From Argyresthia goedartella (lineage: Eukaryota > Arthropoda > Insecta > Lepidoptera > Argyresthiidae), in NCBI GenBank assembly GCA_949825045.1, contig OX463808.1, forward strand, positions 30,069,674 to 30,133,673: a stretch of DNA of 64,000 nucleotides, in the 5' to 3' direction. Below, in pieces: positions 10,398 to 20,784 of this stretch. How positions within the stretch are numbered: position 1 is the first letter of the stretch; each line of letters starts with the position of its first letter. Position numbers and translations under genes: made by a program. Below the pieces are notes generated by a model that ran no database searches, was not told the origin of the DNA, and was given only the letters and a program-made list of their open reading frames with translations.

Positions 10398-10609
10398 ATC
10401 ATTGCCGTCATCTCCTTCAGACACGCATTCATTCAAATGTGTTTTCTCTGGTTTTATGGTATCCTGAGACAAAAAGGTGCAAGCAATCAGTATTCAAATA
10501 CGTATCACGCAGTTTTTCATGTTAAAATTTCAAAAAAATACACCTGATCGCTGCTATCTCCTACAGAGACGCATTCATTGATATGGTTTTTCTCTGGATC
10601 TCTGGTACC
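10398..10609 (-). other. Tandemly duplicated 66-bp exons 3 and 4 of the P element gene
   Basis: Exon 3 (10609-10544) and exon 4 (10463-10398) are each exactly 66 bp, phase 0 at both ends, with acceptor AG and donors GTGTAT and GTAAAT. Their products align: DPEKNHINECVSVGDSSD and KPEKTHLNECVSEGDDGN share P-E-K, NECVS and GD. Inclusion of either, both or neither keeps the frame. They lie in an acidic linker between the THAP finger and the coiled coil. Confidence 0.75.
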
Positions 10610-11009
10610 CTAATAAAATAAGATGCATTACTTAAAGTTATATGTAGTTAGTAAAGGAATTTATAATTTCAAGTAGATATTCAATTAATAATCTAGAAAC
10701 AGTCTTTTTATAGTGGTATGGTGTAAGAAATATTTTAAAGCTATCCATTGTATGAAATTAAATATAAATTACTAACATGAGACATCATAACTGGTATTTT
10801 CATCGTCGGCACTGCCCATGGCCACATTCGCCTGTATTTCTTTAATTTTTGAAAACATTTCTCCTCGAAATGAATTGAGCATATTTTACATTGTTTTTGT
10901 GGAAACCAGCGAGGCCCTCGCATCACCGCTTCGATCCATTTTTCTTTTATTTTTGGTTCACTAGGAAAACTGAAACATTGATTAGCGTAATAAAATACAT
11001 AACTTTATC

Positions 11010-11245
11010 ATTGAAGCAAATCGGAACAGTAAATATAAAAATCAAAATGGCGTCCAATATTCAAAATCTGACATCTATATCATAATTGTATTCTAACCGG
11101 GTCCCCAGATATCGATTTTGAAGTAAATCGGACCAGTAACTACGAAGTTCGAAATGTCGGCAACTTTTTCAAAATATGACAGAATCATGATTGGACCTCA
11201 ACCGGATCCCCAGATATAGATTTTGAGTCAAATCGGACTAATAAC
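11010..11245. repeat. About 2.3 copies of a 100-120-bp direct repeat in P element intron 1
   Basis: Segments beginning TTGAAGCAAATCGGAACAGT, TTGAAGTAAATCGGACCAGT and TTGAGTCAAATCGGACTAAT recur. The first two end in GG(G/A)TCCCCAGATAT. Diverged tandem repeat inside the transposon's first intron, with no coding sense. Confidence 0.65.
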
Positions 11246-11295
11246 TATACAACCCCCTTATCCCGACTTTTTTGCGTCGAAATTACCCGTGTATT

Positions 11296-11417
11296 CTCCG
11301 TTCACAGTTGTTCTGCCTCCAGAGACCCCTTTGCCTCTCTTCTTTTTTTCAACAGAATCCTTACAGCTAGAAAGAGAGGCAAAGAGGTTTATGAAGGTAG
11401 AATAACTGTGAACGGAG
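11296..11417. repeat. 122-bp inverted repeat (hairpin) in P element intron 1
   Basis: Left arm starts CTCCGTTCACAGTTGTTCTG and the right arm ends with CAGAATAACTGTGAACGGAG-like sequence (GTAGAATAACTGTGAACGGA). Arms of about 46 bp pair with several mismatches around a 30-bp loop. It may be a small MITE inserted in the element or a structured intron segment. Confidence 0.7.
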
Positions 11418-12201
11418 TTCATTCTGATTCGGACTTAGCCGAGAAATTCTCTTCGGACCTGACTGAAAGCATCGGAATTTCCGATCAATACTTATAACAC
11501 CCCATTATCCTTCGTTATCATTTAAGTTTGTTTAAACAAACTTAAAATCTAAACTGCCTGTTTGGCAATCATTGGAATAACTAACAATAAACTTACGTAT
11601 TATGAGTAATAAAATAACTATATTATTACATTAACTATATTAGTAATTGCGGAATGATAAAATCTATCGATTCAAAAACATAATTCTCCTATCAGTATCC
11701 CCATCACTATATGTCGTCTCTGTTTGCGTGTGACAGTTCGCCTCCGTATCACGATGCATCTTTGCTTTCGTACTTAGATAAGTGTGAAATATTCATTGCG
11801 TGTTAGCTTGGCAATACGAAGTGAAATTAAGGTACAAAACAAGCAATGTAGCAACAAACTTAGCTAGAACAACATGACATTGTCACTTTAATGTCAATTC
11901 GTGACGAATTTTCCGCCAATGATTTATTTTCGTAATAATGTTTATTTCTTGTGTTTTAAGAAGAAATAATAGTTAGAATGAGACTTACAAGTGATATGTG
12001 ACACCGGCGTTCTTGGAGTTCACAATCTCGCTTCTATTTTTGCACGTGAGTATTGCACAGGTCGGCATTTTAGAAAAACAACGGAAATGAATTCATCACT
12101 GCGGTCGCCCGGTGACTACCGAGAATTTTTAATATCGAACCTGTCGGAGCTACATTTGTTCGCACATGCCACGCCCCTCAACCTATCTCTCGATATCTGT
12201 G

Positions 12202-12306
12202 GTTGGGATGTATCCAGGAGATGTGTTGGGATTTATGCAGGAGATGTGTTGGGATTTATCCAGGAGATGTGTTTCGATGTATCCAGGAGATGTGTTGGGA
12301 TGGGTG
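12202..12306. repeat. 24-bp minisatellite, right part, starting with the TSD
   Basis: Begins with the second GTTGGGAT (12202-12209) and continues for about four 24-bp units (GATGTATCCAGGAGATGTGT type, with variants GGGATTTATCC and TTTCGATG). It is the continuation of the array that ends at 7209. Confidence 0.93.
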
Positions 12307-14233
12307 GACAACGCGTTTAACGTCAAAGCGTGTGCGAACCACAACTTAATTGTATGGCGGCGATCAGAGCAACGCTCAGGCTACGCGTATCAAACTCGAG
12401 TAGTCCAAACGCGTATCAAAGTCCCTTGTGCGGAAGGCCCTTAGGATCAAACACGCTCGACAGATTGGCAGGCGATAGATTTAATTTGATCCAGGATGGT
12501 ATCTAGATGACTGCTATTAGATGCCTCGGTGTAAACAAGCCTGGTAAGTCATGGCTTCCAGGGAGAAATATCTCGGTGTAGATAAGCTGCATTTTATGAA
12601 TATTTCTCAAGTGAATGACTTCCTCCCATTTATATAAATAATAACGTTTTGTGTACACGTTAAATTACACGTACAACAGGGTTTAAAGTCGGCAATTACA
12701 AAGCCACCGTGTACTAAAATCAGTACGGAGTCAAAAGGGTGTCTAAAAATCCGGGAGGCAGGCAGTACAATGTAGACTCGATATACTCTGCAAGCAAGCG
12801 TTCCCTTTTTCGTCCGCTCTGCCGCGGACAGCGCTAGGTGTCGTGTAATATTTATGGTCGGCAGGTTGGTACACCTGCCCGTGGACATGCATCTGACTCG
12901 GAAAGTTCGCTCGCTGTCTCTGACACTTTATTATTAACGGCCCACAGCCGACGGTGGCTCTGCCGTATTGTAGATATTTTTGTGGGTCTATTTTGCGGCC
13001 AGGAAGTGTAGATATGTTACTTCATTATTCGTTCGTAAGTTTTTTGACTTGGATTTTTTTCCAGTGTTGGGTTCCAATCCAACAAACGGTGGTAACAAAG
13101 TTAACCTAAACTAAACTAATACATGTAAGTGTAAGGTATCAATACCATTTATTCACACCTTTACACCTACCAGCTACAAAGGTCAGAGCATAATTGAGAT
13201 CCTTGTTAAGCCTAAAGATACTATTCAAATTAATCAAGGATAAGTCATCCGCCTTGTATTACAAATTAATTACGAAAGTGCGAATGTTAAAGGTTTCAGT
13301 TTCAGATACACATCAAATTAACTCCTCACAAGCATTGATCAAGAATTAATCCAGCTTCGCGAAACTTGACCTTACCCAAACTAATTTCGATGAAGATCAC
13401 GGTTCAATAAGTCTGAGTACATATCACTCTGATATTTCCGAGATTACAATGTCACATCATGAAATACGGCAAATTGACAGGAATCAATTATACATGAAAG
13501 CAATTAACTCGTCTTAATTCCGTAGAACAGTCATTGGGATTCCCGCGTAATCATATCAGCGACCAATGAGGGCGGCCCATTTGTCAAGCAAACAGGTGCA
13601 CCAACCTAACAGTAATTAATATGATAAGGATAGCTTGTACAGGTTGAGTGGGATACATAATGCATGTGACGGGATAATATGATAACCGGAATAATATCCG
13701 TAATGGTAATAGGTGCGACTTCATTAGGAAGGCAAGACAAGTCTTTTCATTTAAAACGTCATACATAGGACTTAAGTTGATTCAATAAACTAGTGATAAC
13801 ATCTAGGGCTCACAGGCAACAGATGGAGACTCCGCTTCAAAAATCGGTTCATTTCCTGGCCGTGGAGATAAAAACGCTGAGGTATTTGATGTTCATTCTT
13901 AATGTTTGTGAAGTCGCTGTTTCTGGTTCCAATAGTACAGACAGGATATCCTAGTATGAGTAAAGAGTATTATAGTTGATTTAGTATAAAAATCCGAATT
14001 AGCAGTGTGAACACCTGCTTCTTCTTCTTAGTCGTATATCTCTGAGATTGGTCATGGTCGTAACTAGGTTTGGGTGACCCGCCTCACAATTCGTCGCTAG
14101 TCTTCTCTGAGGGCTTCTTTTCGGGTGCATTTGTAAAGGGAATGGTCCATAGCTGACTTAATTATGACTACATATCTGTTCATACATAATTAGCATGCCC
14201 AAATTAGTAAATTATATAACTACAAAAAAATAA
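12307..14233. other. Unassigned single-copy-like sequence
   Basis: About 1.9 kb without a recognised element or convincing exon. A minus-strand frame of 93 codons at 12607-12888 has no features that support a gene. Confidence 0.35.
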
Positions 14234-14502
14234 CGACCGGTTTAGCCTAGCGGGTAGTGACAATGCCTACGAAGCTGACGGTCCTGGGTTTGAATCCCGG
14301 TAAGGGCAAATATTTGTGTCATGAGCATGAATATTTGTTTCTTAGTCTTGGAAGTTTTCTGTGTATTTATGTATATTTTTATCCCTAATAAATATATCGT
14401 CGTCTAGTACTCATAACACAAGCCTTGTTGAGCTTACTATGGCCCATAGTAAGCTCAACAAGGCTCTAGTTCGATTTGTGTAAGATTGTCCTCTAATATT
14501 TA
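14234..14502 (+). mobile_element. tRNA-derived SINE, copy 1, with inverted duplication
   Basis: Head GACCGGTTTAGCCTAGCGGG (A-box-like) and GGTTTGAATCCCGG (B box), then a body ending TCCTCTAATATTTATTTATT. Same family as 51569-51814. This copy has a perfect 22-bp inverted duplication at 14421-14465 that the other copy lacks. RNA polymerase III promoter boxes are visible. Confidence 0.85.
14421..14465. repeat. Perfect palindrome, 22-bp arms, 1-bp spacer
   Basis: AGCCTTGTTGAGCTTACTAT at the left is mirrored exactly by ATAGTAAGCTCAACAAGGCT at the right. The sister SINE at 51753 carries only the left arm followed directly by CCTAGTTCGATTTGT, so the right arm was added in this copy. Confidence 0.92.
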
Positions 14503-14554
14503 TTTATTATTTAAATTCCGTTTCTTACGGTACCTGTAGATATAATAAATTAAT

Positions 14555-14823
14555 TTAGCCGATTAATGTCCCCACCAAGGGGCACAGACCTTTACCCGGA
14601 TACGAGTAAGATTAAGCCATACTCCACCACGCTGGCTCAGTGCGAGTTGGTGGAGAGATTTTACGACCACTATCACGTAGCGACTGCGATAATAGCCGGG
14701 ACCTACATGTCATCATAATGTACTTAAGATAAATTAATTATCCCATTGGTACATTATCAGGATTCGAACCTGCATCTCATGCGTGAGAAGCAAGCGTGAA
14801 ACCCATCAGACCAAGGAGCTCTT
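14555..14823 (-). mobile_element. tRNA-derived SINE of a second family
   Basis: On the minus strand it starts GAGCTCCTTGGTCTGATGGG (A-box-like), continues with GCAGGTTCGAATCCTGATAA (B box), then a body running to CCCCTTGGTGGGGACATTAA. The tRNA-like head is at 14755-14823. The long non-tRNA body and imperfect stems argue against a working tRNA gene. Confidence 0.7.
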
Positions 14824-15503
14824 TAGCTGTAGATAGTTAATTTTTATGTCGGTTATCGGATTTACAGAAAGCACTGATAGATAATATAGGTTTTTGTCTC
14901 TATTCTCCTTCGTTTTTCGAGGTAATATAAATTATTTCAATTCCACTTGCCGATGGTACTACAGCCTAAATGTTTTAACTCGTTTGAGGTCACTCCAGAG
15001 CCGCGTAGACCCTTAACCTCCCGTTATTGTGGCACGTGTGGGTCTCCGGTTCTATGTTATCACCAATTCAGTCTAGTTCCACATCGCCTACTTACCCCCA
15101 TAATAGTACCCCCATAGTAGCTACTGCAAAGATGTTCATAAAAAATGTGTCATGGCCGTTTGACATTTTTAGATCCACTGGTCCCGGATTTTATTGAAGG
15201 TACCTCCCTAATTTAGTAAATATAAAAACAACAGATTTGCCATTTTTATTCTGTAGTGTAAAATACTTAGTAAACTTTACAGTATTTAGGGCAACTTGTG
15301 CCAGATTTTTGACAGCTGCTACATTTAGTTAAACACAACTTACTCGTAACAACGCGGTAAGATAAGTAGACCGCAACTGTCGGGCAAGTTCGCAACATAC
15401 CGTGATGTATTTCAGTTGAGTAAACTGTATTTAATGACTTTCAACATTCTGGAGCAAGTCAGCTTTAGGTATTAAATATTTTCCATTAGTTCTAAAATTT
15501 CGA
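14824..15503. other. Unassigned sequence between SINEs
   Basis: No supported feature. Confidence 0.3.
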
Positions 15504-15725
15504 CGACCCGAATGGCCGAGTCGGCAGTGACCCTGTCTACGAAGCCAAGGGTCCCGGGTTCGAGTCCCGGTGGGGACAAATATTTGTTTGATGATAACGG
15601 ATGTTTGTACCCCAGTCATGGTTGTTTATCTATCTAAGTATAATATTTATCAATATAAGTATGTGTATTGTTGTCTAGTAACCAAGTTACAGCGAATCCT
15701 AGTTTGGGGCTAGATCAATGTGTAT
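15504..15725 (+). mobile_element. tRNA-derived SINE, third variant
   Basis: CGACCCGAATGGCCGAGTCG then GGGTTCGAGTCCCGGTGGGG, an A-box/B-box pair in tRNA-like spacing, followed by GACAAATATTTGTTTGATGA, which resembles the body of the 14234 family. Ends near GGGGCTAGATCAATGTGT. Confidence 0.75.
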
Positions 15726-16103
15726 ATATGTGTGTCCAAGGTTTTTTTTTTTCTAAAACGTATCGTGGAAGTGTTTAATAACTTGCTTCATCCATCGGCC
15801 CCTAATAAAACGAAATCCACGTAGTCAATAGAACGCCACGCCACAGTGCCCCTTGCTTCAAACGACCCAAAAGGCAATATCGCAACCCATTTCCACCTCC
15901 AGCTGGAATTATACACAATCAATTTGACAAAAGACGCCAACGAACAAACTTATTCCTCCTTCAGCCCCAGATTTATTGACGGGGTCATTTGTACTCCCCC
16001 ACCGCCCGCCATCGCTTATTGTTTTCGATATGATTAAATTGGGGAGACGATAAGTAGCGTTTGTGATAAGGAAATAACTATGTACATACGAAAGCCATAA
16101 TAG
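15726..16103. other. Unassigned sequence
   Basis: No supported feature. A short open frame at 15846-16037 is proline-rich by chance composition. Confidence 0.3.
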
Positions 16104-16541
16104 TAGTTTATGTGACTGCTACATAACGGAGGGCATTAATACTCGAAAGTGGCGAGTTTCATAATAATATCACTCGAGAGTTTTAATGCCTAATTATGTA
16201 CAGTTACATTCACTAGTATATCTACACACATATCATAAGCTCTCTTTGATGTGTTCAGGAACCGTATGTTCGACCGGTATTGTGGCATTGATCATTGCTC
16301 TGCAGTTGTTTAGCTTGTTCAGTAGTACCAACTTCACAGACAAACTAGGGGCGGCACGCAGGTGGGCGTCGGCGTTCGAAATTTGAATGTCATAATTTGA
16401 CAAATTTTGGCACATTATGGTCATAATATATCGATATTCAGATAAGAAATGAGTTTTTACCAAGAAGTTTATCATTATGCTGGTCGTAACGTGTGGTTTT
16501 TGGACGCAGTAAAGAGGGTTTATGATACGTGTCTAGATAAA
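16104..16541 (+). mobile_element. Family A copy 4
   Basis: TAGTTTATGTGACTGCTACA to GATACGTGTCTAGATAAA. The central hairpin is shortened: the GTTTATGAAACGAGCCGAAG part is missing. The internal frame (66 codons from 16186) is open. The internal palindrome near TTATGGTCATAATATATCGA is present. Confidence 0.8.
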
Positions 16542-17222
16542 ATGGTATAAATTTACAGACGACTCAAGATCGGATACACTTTTTAGACAATAGACGGCAT
16601 TATGTGTCATGTTGATGCTGATGACAAACGAAGAAAGGTCAAGTTATGGTTGTCAAACGACAACTTAAAAATACTAAAAAATTATGAAAGTAAACGTGTA
16701 TTAAGTCGCGTAGCATTTGCTACGCCATCCACATGCTACGCCATGCACATGCTACGCGGCTACGCAGATATTGTAAGAACCGAAATTTAGTCTCTATTGG
16801 TCTTTACCGCAAAGCACATATTAAAAGCAATGAAACATTTGTGTATTTTAATTTATCAGTAGTACTCCATACGCCACAAACAAGCGAAATCAAATAATAA
16901 AACGCTCTGTTTAAACGAAAATCAGCGACGGAGTTATTTTGAACAACATATTCATTATTTCGGAACTGAATAATTTGCAGTAAACAAATCAAACCAGCAC
17001 GGCCAGTACAATATTAATTCGTGTACGAGTAGTGTGTGCTTATCTAATTACACCCTAGAATAGCTGCATGAAACCAAATAATTCTTTGCATATAAGCCGT
17101 CGATAAACAAATTATTCCCCATGATTTTCTAAGTAAGTAAAATATGTATTCAATTCAGCGCCCCAAAAAGTTTACAACTGTCGTTACACCAGTCGCCGTT
17201 TCCCAAACCGTGTGGCAAAGGT
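16542..17222. other. Unassigned sequence
   Basis: No supported feature apart from a small direct repeat, ATGCTACGCCATGCACATGC / CATCCACATGCTACGCCATG, near 16725-16760. Confidence 0.3.
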
Positions 17223-17660
17223 ACATATTCAGTTCAGTTCAAAGATTTTATTCATAATAGCACAAAAATTGAGACTTAATGAACGTCATAACATTATGAA
17301 GCAAGCATAATATAACGTTAAGTAGGTGCCTAATTATTACATAGTCCATAATATATAGGGTGCAATGAACTGGTTTAATGCCAGATGTCGGTGTCTTGTA
17401 AAAAGTCATTAATTTTGTAGTAGGCCTTTGTGCACAAATTATATACCTATATTTTTCAAATCGAGCTTCAGTTAAGTTTTGAATTTCGTGCGGAATTTTA
17501 TTGTAGAAGCGTATACAGTGACCCATAAAAGAACTGCTAACTTTTGTGAGTCTGAACATTGGAAAAGAAAGTTTATGTTTATTTCTAGTTTGCACATTGT
17601 GGCGGCTATCAATGGTTTTAAAGCTACTGATATTTTTCCTCACATACATTATTCCTCCCC
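17223..17660 (-). mobile_element. LINE 3' fragment (Jockey/CR1 type), family 2
   Basis: On minus, the C-terminal tail of a LINE protein: MYVRKNISSFKTIDSRHNVQ, then TRNKHKLSFPMFRLTKVSSS and the FMGHCIRFYNKIPHEIQNL motif, which parallels FKGQCILYYNKIPLEILKL of the 19-kb LINE. The 3' end is at 17223 where AATAAAATCTTTGAACTGAA runs out. 5' truncated after about 440 bp. Confidence 0.75.
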
Positions 17661-19267
17661 ATAGCGTTCAGCCAGAAACTCATTTGGAATAAAGAAATTT
17701 TAAAATTGTCTAGCGCAGGTACGTAGCGACTTTCAAACGCGGCAGCACTGTCGATGTCCGGTTGCCCGAATGTGTAACGTTGCAAACACAAAGGCCGGAG
17801 CAAGTCTTTTTGCTCGTGGTCGCGCGGACGAGGTGCTGCTGTGTGGACATGCGCCCGTAGGGAGTTCACACTTGTGTATATAGCTATTGGGATGGCAGAA
17901 GACCGATGAGATATCAAGTACTTGAATATCGGCTGTTGATAATGTTCTACATCATATATAAATAGGATAAGATATCACGAAGCTAACAATTTTCACTTTT
18001 CCATAATCCTCAACGTCATTTGGTTGGGTGCTTTATTGCATGTGTATTAAGGTTCAAACGCTACGATAACCCATTTGTCTCAATAAAACGCGACACTAGG
18101 TATCTCACAAACACCCACTATTCAGCAATATGAATGTGAATCGGTGGATTTGCAAAATATCCGTATCAAGTGCCGCCCTCATCTCGACACCACCTCTCCC
18201 CCCCACCCTGTTCCGCATCCCCACCCCCACCCCCCACCCCGTCCCGCACCCCGCGCCGCGGGCGCCTCGTTTGGTCGTCCTCTCAGTGTATCGAGATATT
18301 CGAGATACAAGCTCCGAAGGCGCCTCGATTGTCCCGAACACAAACGGAAATATTGTCCCCGTGTGAAAAATGAATATTTTCACAGCTGAGCGCGCTGACG
18401 TTAGTTCGCCGACTTTCGACGCCGTAAAAAACGCTTTGTCAATCCATTTTATTGATGTAAGCCCGACGATACGGAGGGGAGTTTTCGGCATTGGCAGACG
18501 AGTTTTAAAACGCTCTGTAAAAACTCAACAATTTAGCCGAGGGTCAATTACTCAAAGTGTGAGTGTGTCCACAGGTTTCAGGCAATAGTGGAATTAAGAA
18601 ATTAAACTGTCGAATATACAAATTGGTCCCGTCACGATCACTATCGTTGAACACAAGGTTATGACTAAATTCAAGTAAAACTAAATAGATGTCGCGACTG
18701 ATGGAGCAATTTAAAATTGGAACGGTTCGCTCGCTGACCATAGACTAGTAATTGTTCAGAGTCGGCACGGGGCTGCTCGCACTCGTGGTTTTATTGCCCG
18801 GTTCGCCGCCGGCTGAATGGAAAGCAAGCAATTTGGCGGTCGGACCGCAAGAGGCGTGCATGTTTATTAGAGACAGCGCCACCCCTCTACCCCGATTTGC
18901 ATAACGGGCTGTGTCGTAATTAGAAACCATCTCGGCCGTCCCTCCTTTGTGCCGTCAAGTCTGCTGGGTCAACGTCAAAATGCCTTCTATTTAGCCCGCT
19001 CACAAGCGTATAATCCGACCGAATTTAAACGGACATGTAGAAGCTGTGAGTAGTCCCTTGGAAGCGAGGCCTCTAAATCTTCTTAATCACAGTCAAACCC
19101 CAGAAATTGTTGTTTTCAACCGTTTAACGATATTCAAAAGTTGGCATTAAATCGATAAGTTACTAACATTTGAATAGATCTTCTTTAGTAAGCGTAAAGG
19201 TTACAGTTGTCGTATTGAACTTGCAAATAGGTTGTTCGTGTAATCCGAGAAATGTGTAAGTATTTAT
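17661..19267. other. Single-copy-like sequence with a C-rich tract
   Basis: No element or exon recognised. Overlapping short frames at 18105-18590 come from the low-complexity C-rich stretch. Confidence 0.35.
18191..18262 (-). other. C-rich tract, potential G-quadruplex on the minus strand
   Basis: Plus strand holds CCTCTCCCCCCCACCCTG, then CATCCCCACCCCCACCCCCC and ACCCCGTCCCGCACCCCGCG. On minus this gives more than four runs of three or more G with 1-4-base loops, the standard pattern for a G-quadruplex. Formation is inference. Confidence 0.6.
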
Positions 19268-20388
19268 CTGCGAATGTGATCTTGACTGGGAATTGTGTGA
19301 AACAGCTTCAAAATTGAAAGACAAAAAGGAGAATTTGATGATGTTAATGGTGTATTGTCTTTAACCTTGAATTGGTTCACAGTTAATAATTTATTGTTAA
19401 ACGCTGGTAAAACCAAGTGTATCAAATTCTCACTTCCAAATGTCAGGCAAGTTGAGACCAGTTTAGTGTTAGACAACAGCACGTTAGAATTAGTAAATGA
19501 TACGAAGTTTCTTGGAATAACCATTGATAGCAAATTGCAGTGGGGACCCCACATAGATAAATTGGCTGGTAAATTAAGTTCTGCGGCTTACGCTGTTAGG
19601 AACATCAGACAAAGCACGGATGTGGCTACATCTAGGCTAGTATATTTTAGTTACTTTCATAGTGTGATGTCCTATGGTATCTTGTTGTGGGGGAAAGCAG
19701 CGGATATTCAAACTATTTTTATTTTACAGAAAAGAGCTATTCGAGCAATTTATAATTTAAAACGAACAGACTCCTTAAGAGAGCTTTTTAAAGAAATTGA
19801 CATACTAACAGTAGCTAGTCAATTTATTTTCGAAAATATAATGTATGAACGCCAGAACCTTACAACATTTTCCAAACTTAGCGATAGCTGTAATGTTTAC
19901 CTAAGAAATAATCACAGACTATGTGCGCCCCGTTTTAGACTCGCGAAGGTTAGCAATTCTTTCAAGGGTCAGTGCATTCTCTACTACAATAAGATACCTC
20001 TGGAGATTTTGAAATTGCCACTTGAGCAATTTAAAAAGCATGTTAAAGCAACTTTGTCGAAAAAGGGATATTACAATGTTCAAGATTACTTAAATGACAG
20101 GACTGTATGGGGTTAATCTGGCTCAACACAGACCTTGCTGTTAATAATTTTGTAATTATTTATTCCTGCTTATTAATCATAACAATTAAATTTTTCATAT
20201 TTGTATTAGTTAAGCACAACCTATTTTTAAAAGAGATCTAAAAATCAATCTGTGGGAGTTTCTACGCCCTTCTTCTCCCACAGTGGTCCAATGTAGAGAA
20301 GAGGCAAAAAATGACGTTTGCTAAGTATATGTAAATATCTACAGTAATAAAGTACTTTGACTATTGACTATTGACTATTGACTATTGA
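19268..20388 (+). mobile_element. Jockey/CR1-type LINE, 3' 1.1 kb, copy 1
   Basis: Reverse transcriptase C-terminal part and tail: LTLNWFTVNNLLLNAGKTKC, FLGITIDSKLQWGPHIDKL, YFHSVMSYGILLWGKA, IQKRAIRAIYNL-like (LQKRAIRAIYNL), APRFRLAKVSNSFKGQCILY. The frame runs 19355-20116. Upstream sequence to 19268 continues it with one frameshift. The YADD-containing part is missing. The 3' UTR ends in four or five TTGACTA repeats (20355-20388). Copies of this family: 6109, 20785, 37173 (minus), 53913. Confidence 0.88.
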
Positions 20389-20784
20389 GTAACATGAGAT
20401 TAACACTATCTTACTTGTAGATTTGTATACAAACTGGTGAACACGTAGTTGAAACAATATTGCTGCAAACCCGTCCTGTTACGAAGTAAAAATTCTTCTG
20501 AGACACAAGTGAAACGTGGTTGTGTGAACCACGCCTTACCGCGCTTGCCAATGAACTAGCATGCACAAAAACACTATATACATAACTAACAAGGATCGTA
20601 TTTAACCAATCTGTAAAATGTTCCCTTAGCGACGAATTATGTGCCAGAGTATTTTGTTTAAAAGTCGTCTGTTTACTATATCCTGAATGAAAATGGACAA
20701 TCGTCACTTACTATTATGAGACTGGCATGGAGGACCTCGCTGTTGATGCAACCAAAGTAAGCCACGTGAGGAGACATAAAAATA
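20389..20784. other. Spacer between two LINE copies
   Basis: No recognised feature. Confidence 0.3.

Larger units (their letters stand above)
7772..12068 (-). pseudogene. P element transposase (THAP9-like), six exons, disabled
   Basis: Exons (minus): 12068-11989, 10969-10777, 10609-10544, 10463-10398, 10329-10279, 10034 to about 7772. All junctions have GT and AG and keep one frame. Exons 1-2 encode a THAP DNA-binding finger: MPTCAILTC (C-x4-C), then KEKWIEAV, ICSIHF (C-x2-H) and the closing AVPT. The large exon has a coiled-coil-like start (LEIVLEQKNKKIKTLQKQNS), then P-transposase motifs VVLDEMAI, LTFDGCPAN, PDPCHMLKLLRN, ANKLHRGHI, FDILNSR, GFVGFLI and SQDHLELLFG, so the acidic residues expected of the DDE-type core are visible. 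Breaks: one-base shifts near 9020-9030 and 8661-8665 (both in five-A runs), TAA at 8478-8480, a shift near 8050 and TAA at 7985-7987. Confidence 0.88.
7210..12201 (-). mobile_element. P-type DNA transposon, 4,992 bp, structurally complete
   Basis: Ends are perfect 20-bp inverted repeats, CACAGATATCGAGAGATAGG at 7210-7229 and its complement at 12182-12201, flanked by an identical 8-bp duplication. Inside, on the minus strand, lies a six-exon THAP + P/THAP9-type transposase gene with a 5' leader of about 130 bp and a 3' region of about 560 bp. A possible poly(A) signal (AATAAA on minus) is near 7590. As in the Drosophila P element, the termini start with CA and the duplication is 8 bp. The 20-bp repeats here are shorter than the 31 bp of the Drosophila element. 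The gene is disabled, but intact ends suggest it could still be moved by a related active transposase. Confidence 0.92.

Noticed and set aside
14234..14310. A functional tRNA gene at the head of the SINE
   Set aside because: The same head plus the same non-tRNA body recurs at 51569, so it is a dispersed SINE.
14755..14823. A functional tRNA gene on the minus strand
   Set aside because: A and B boxes are present, but the sequence continues into a SINE body and the acceptor stem does not close.
18105..18491. Several overlapping frames with Pro/Arg/Gly-rich products
   Set aside because: By-products of the C-rich low-complexity tract; open on both strands.
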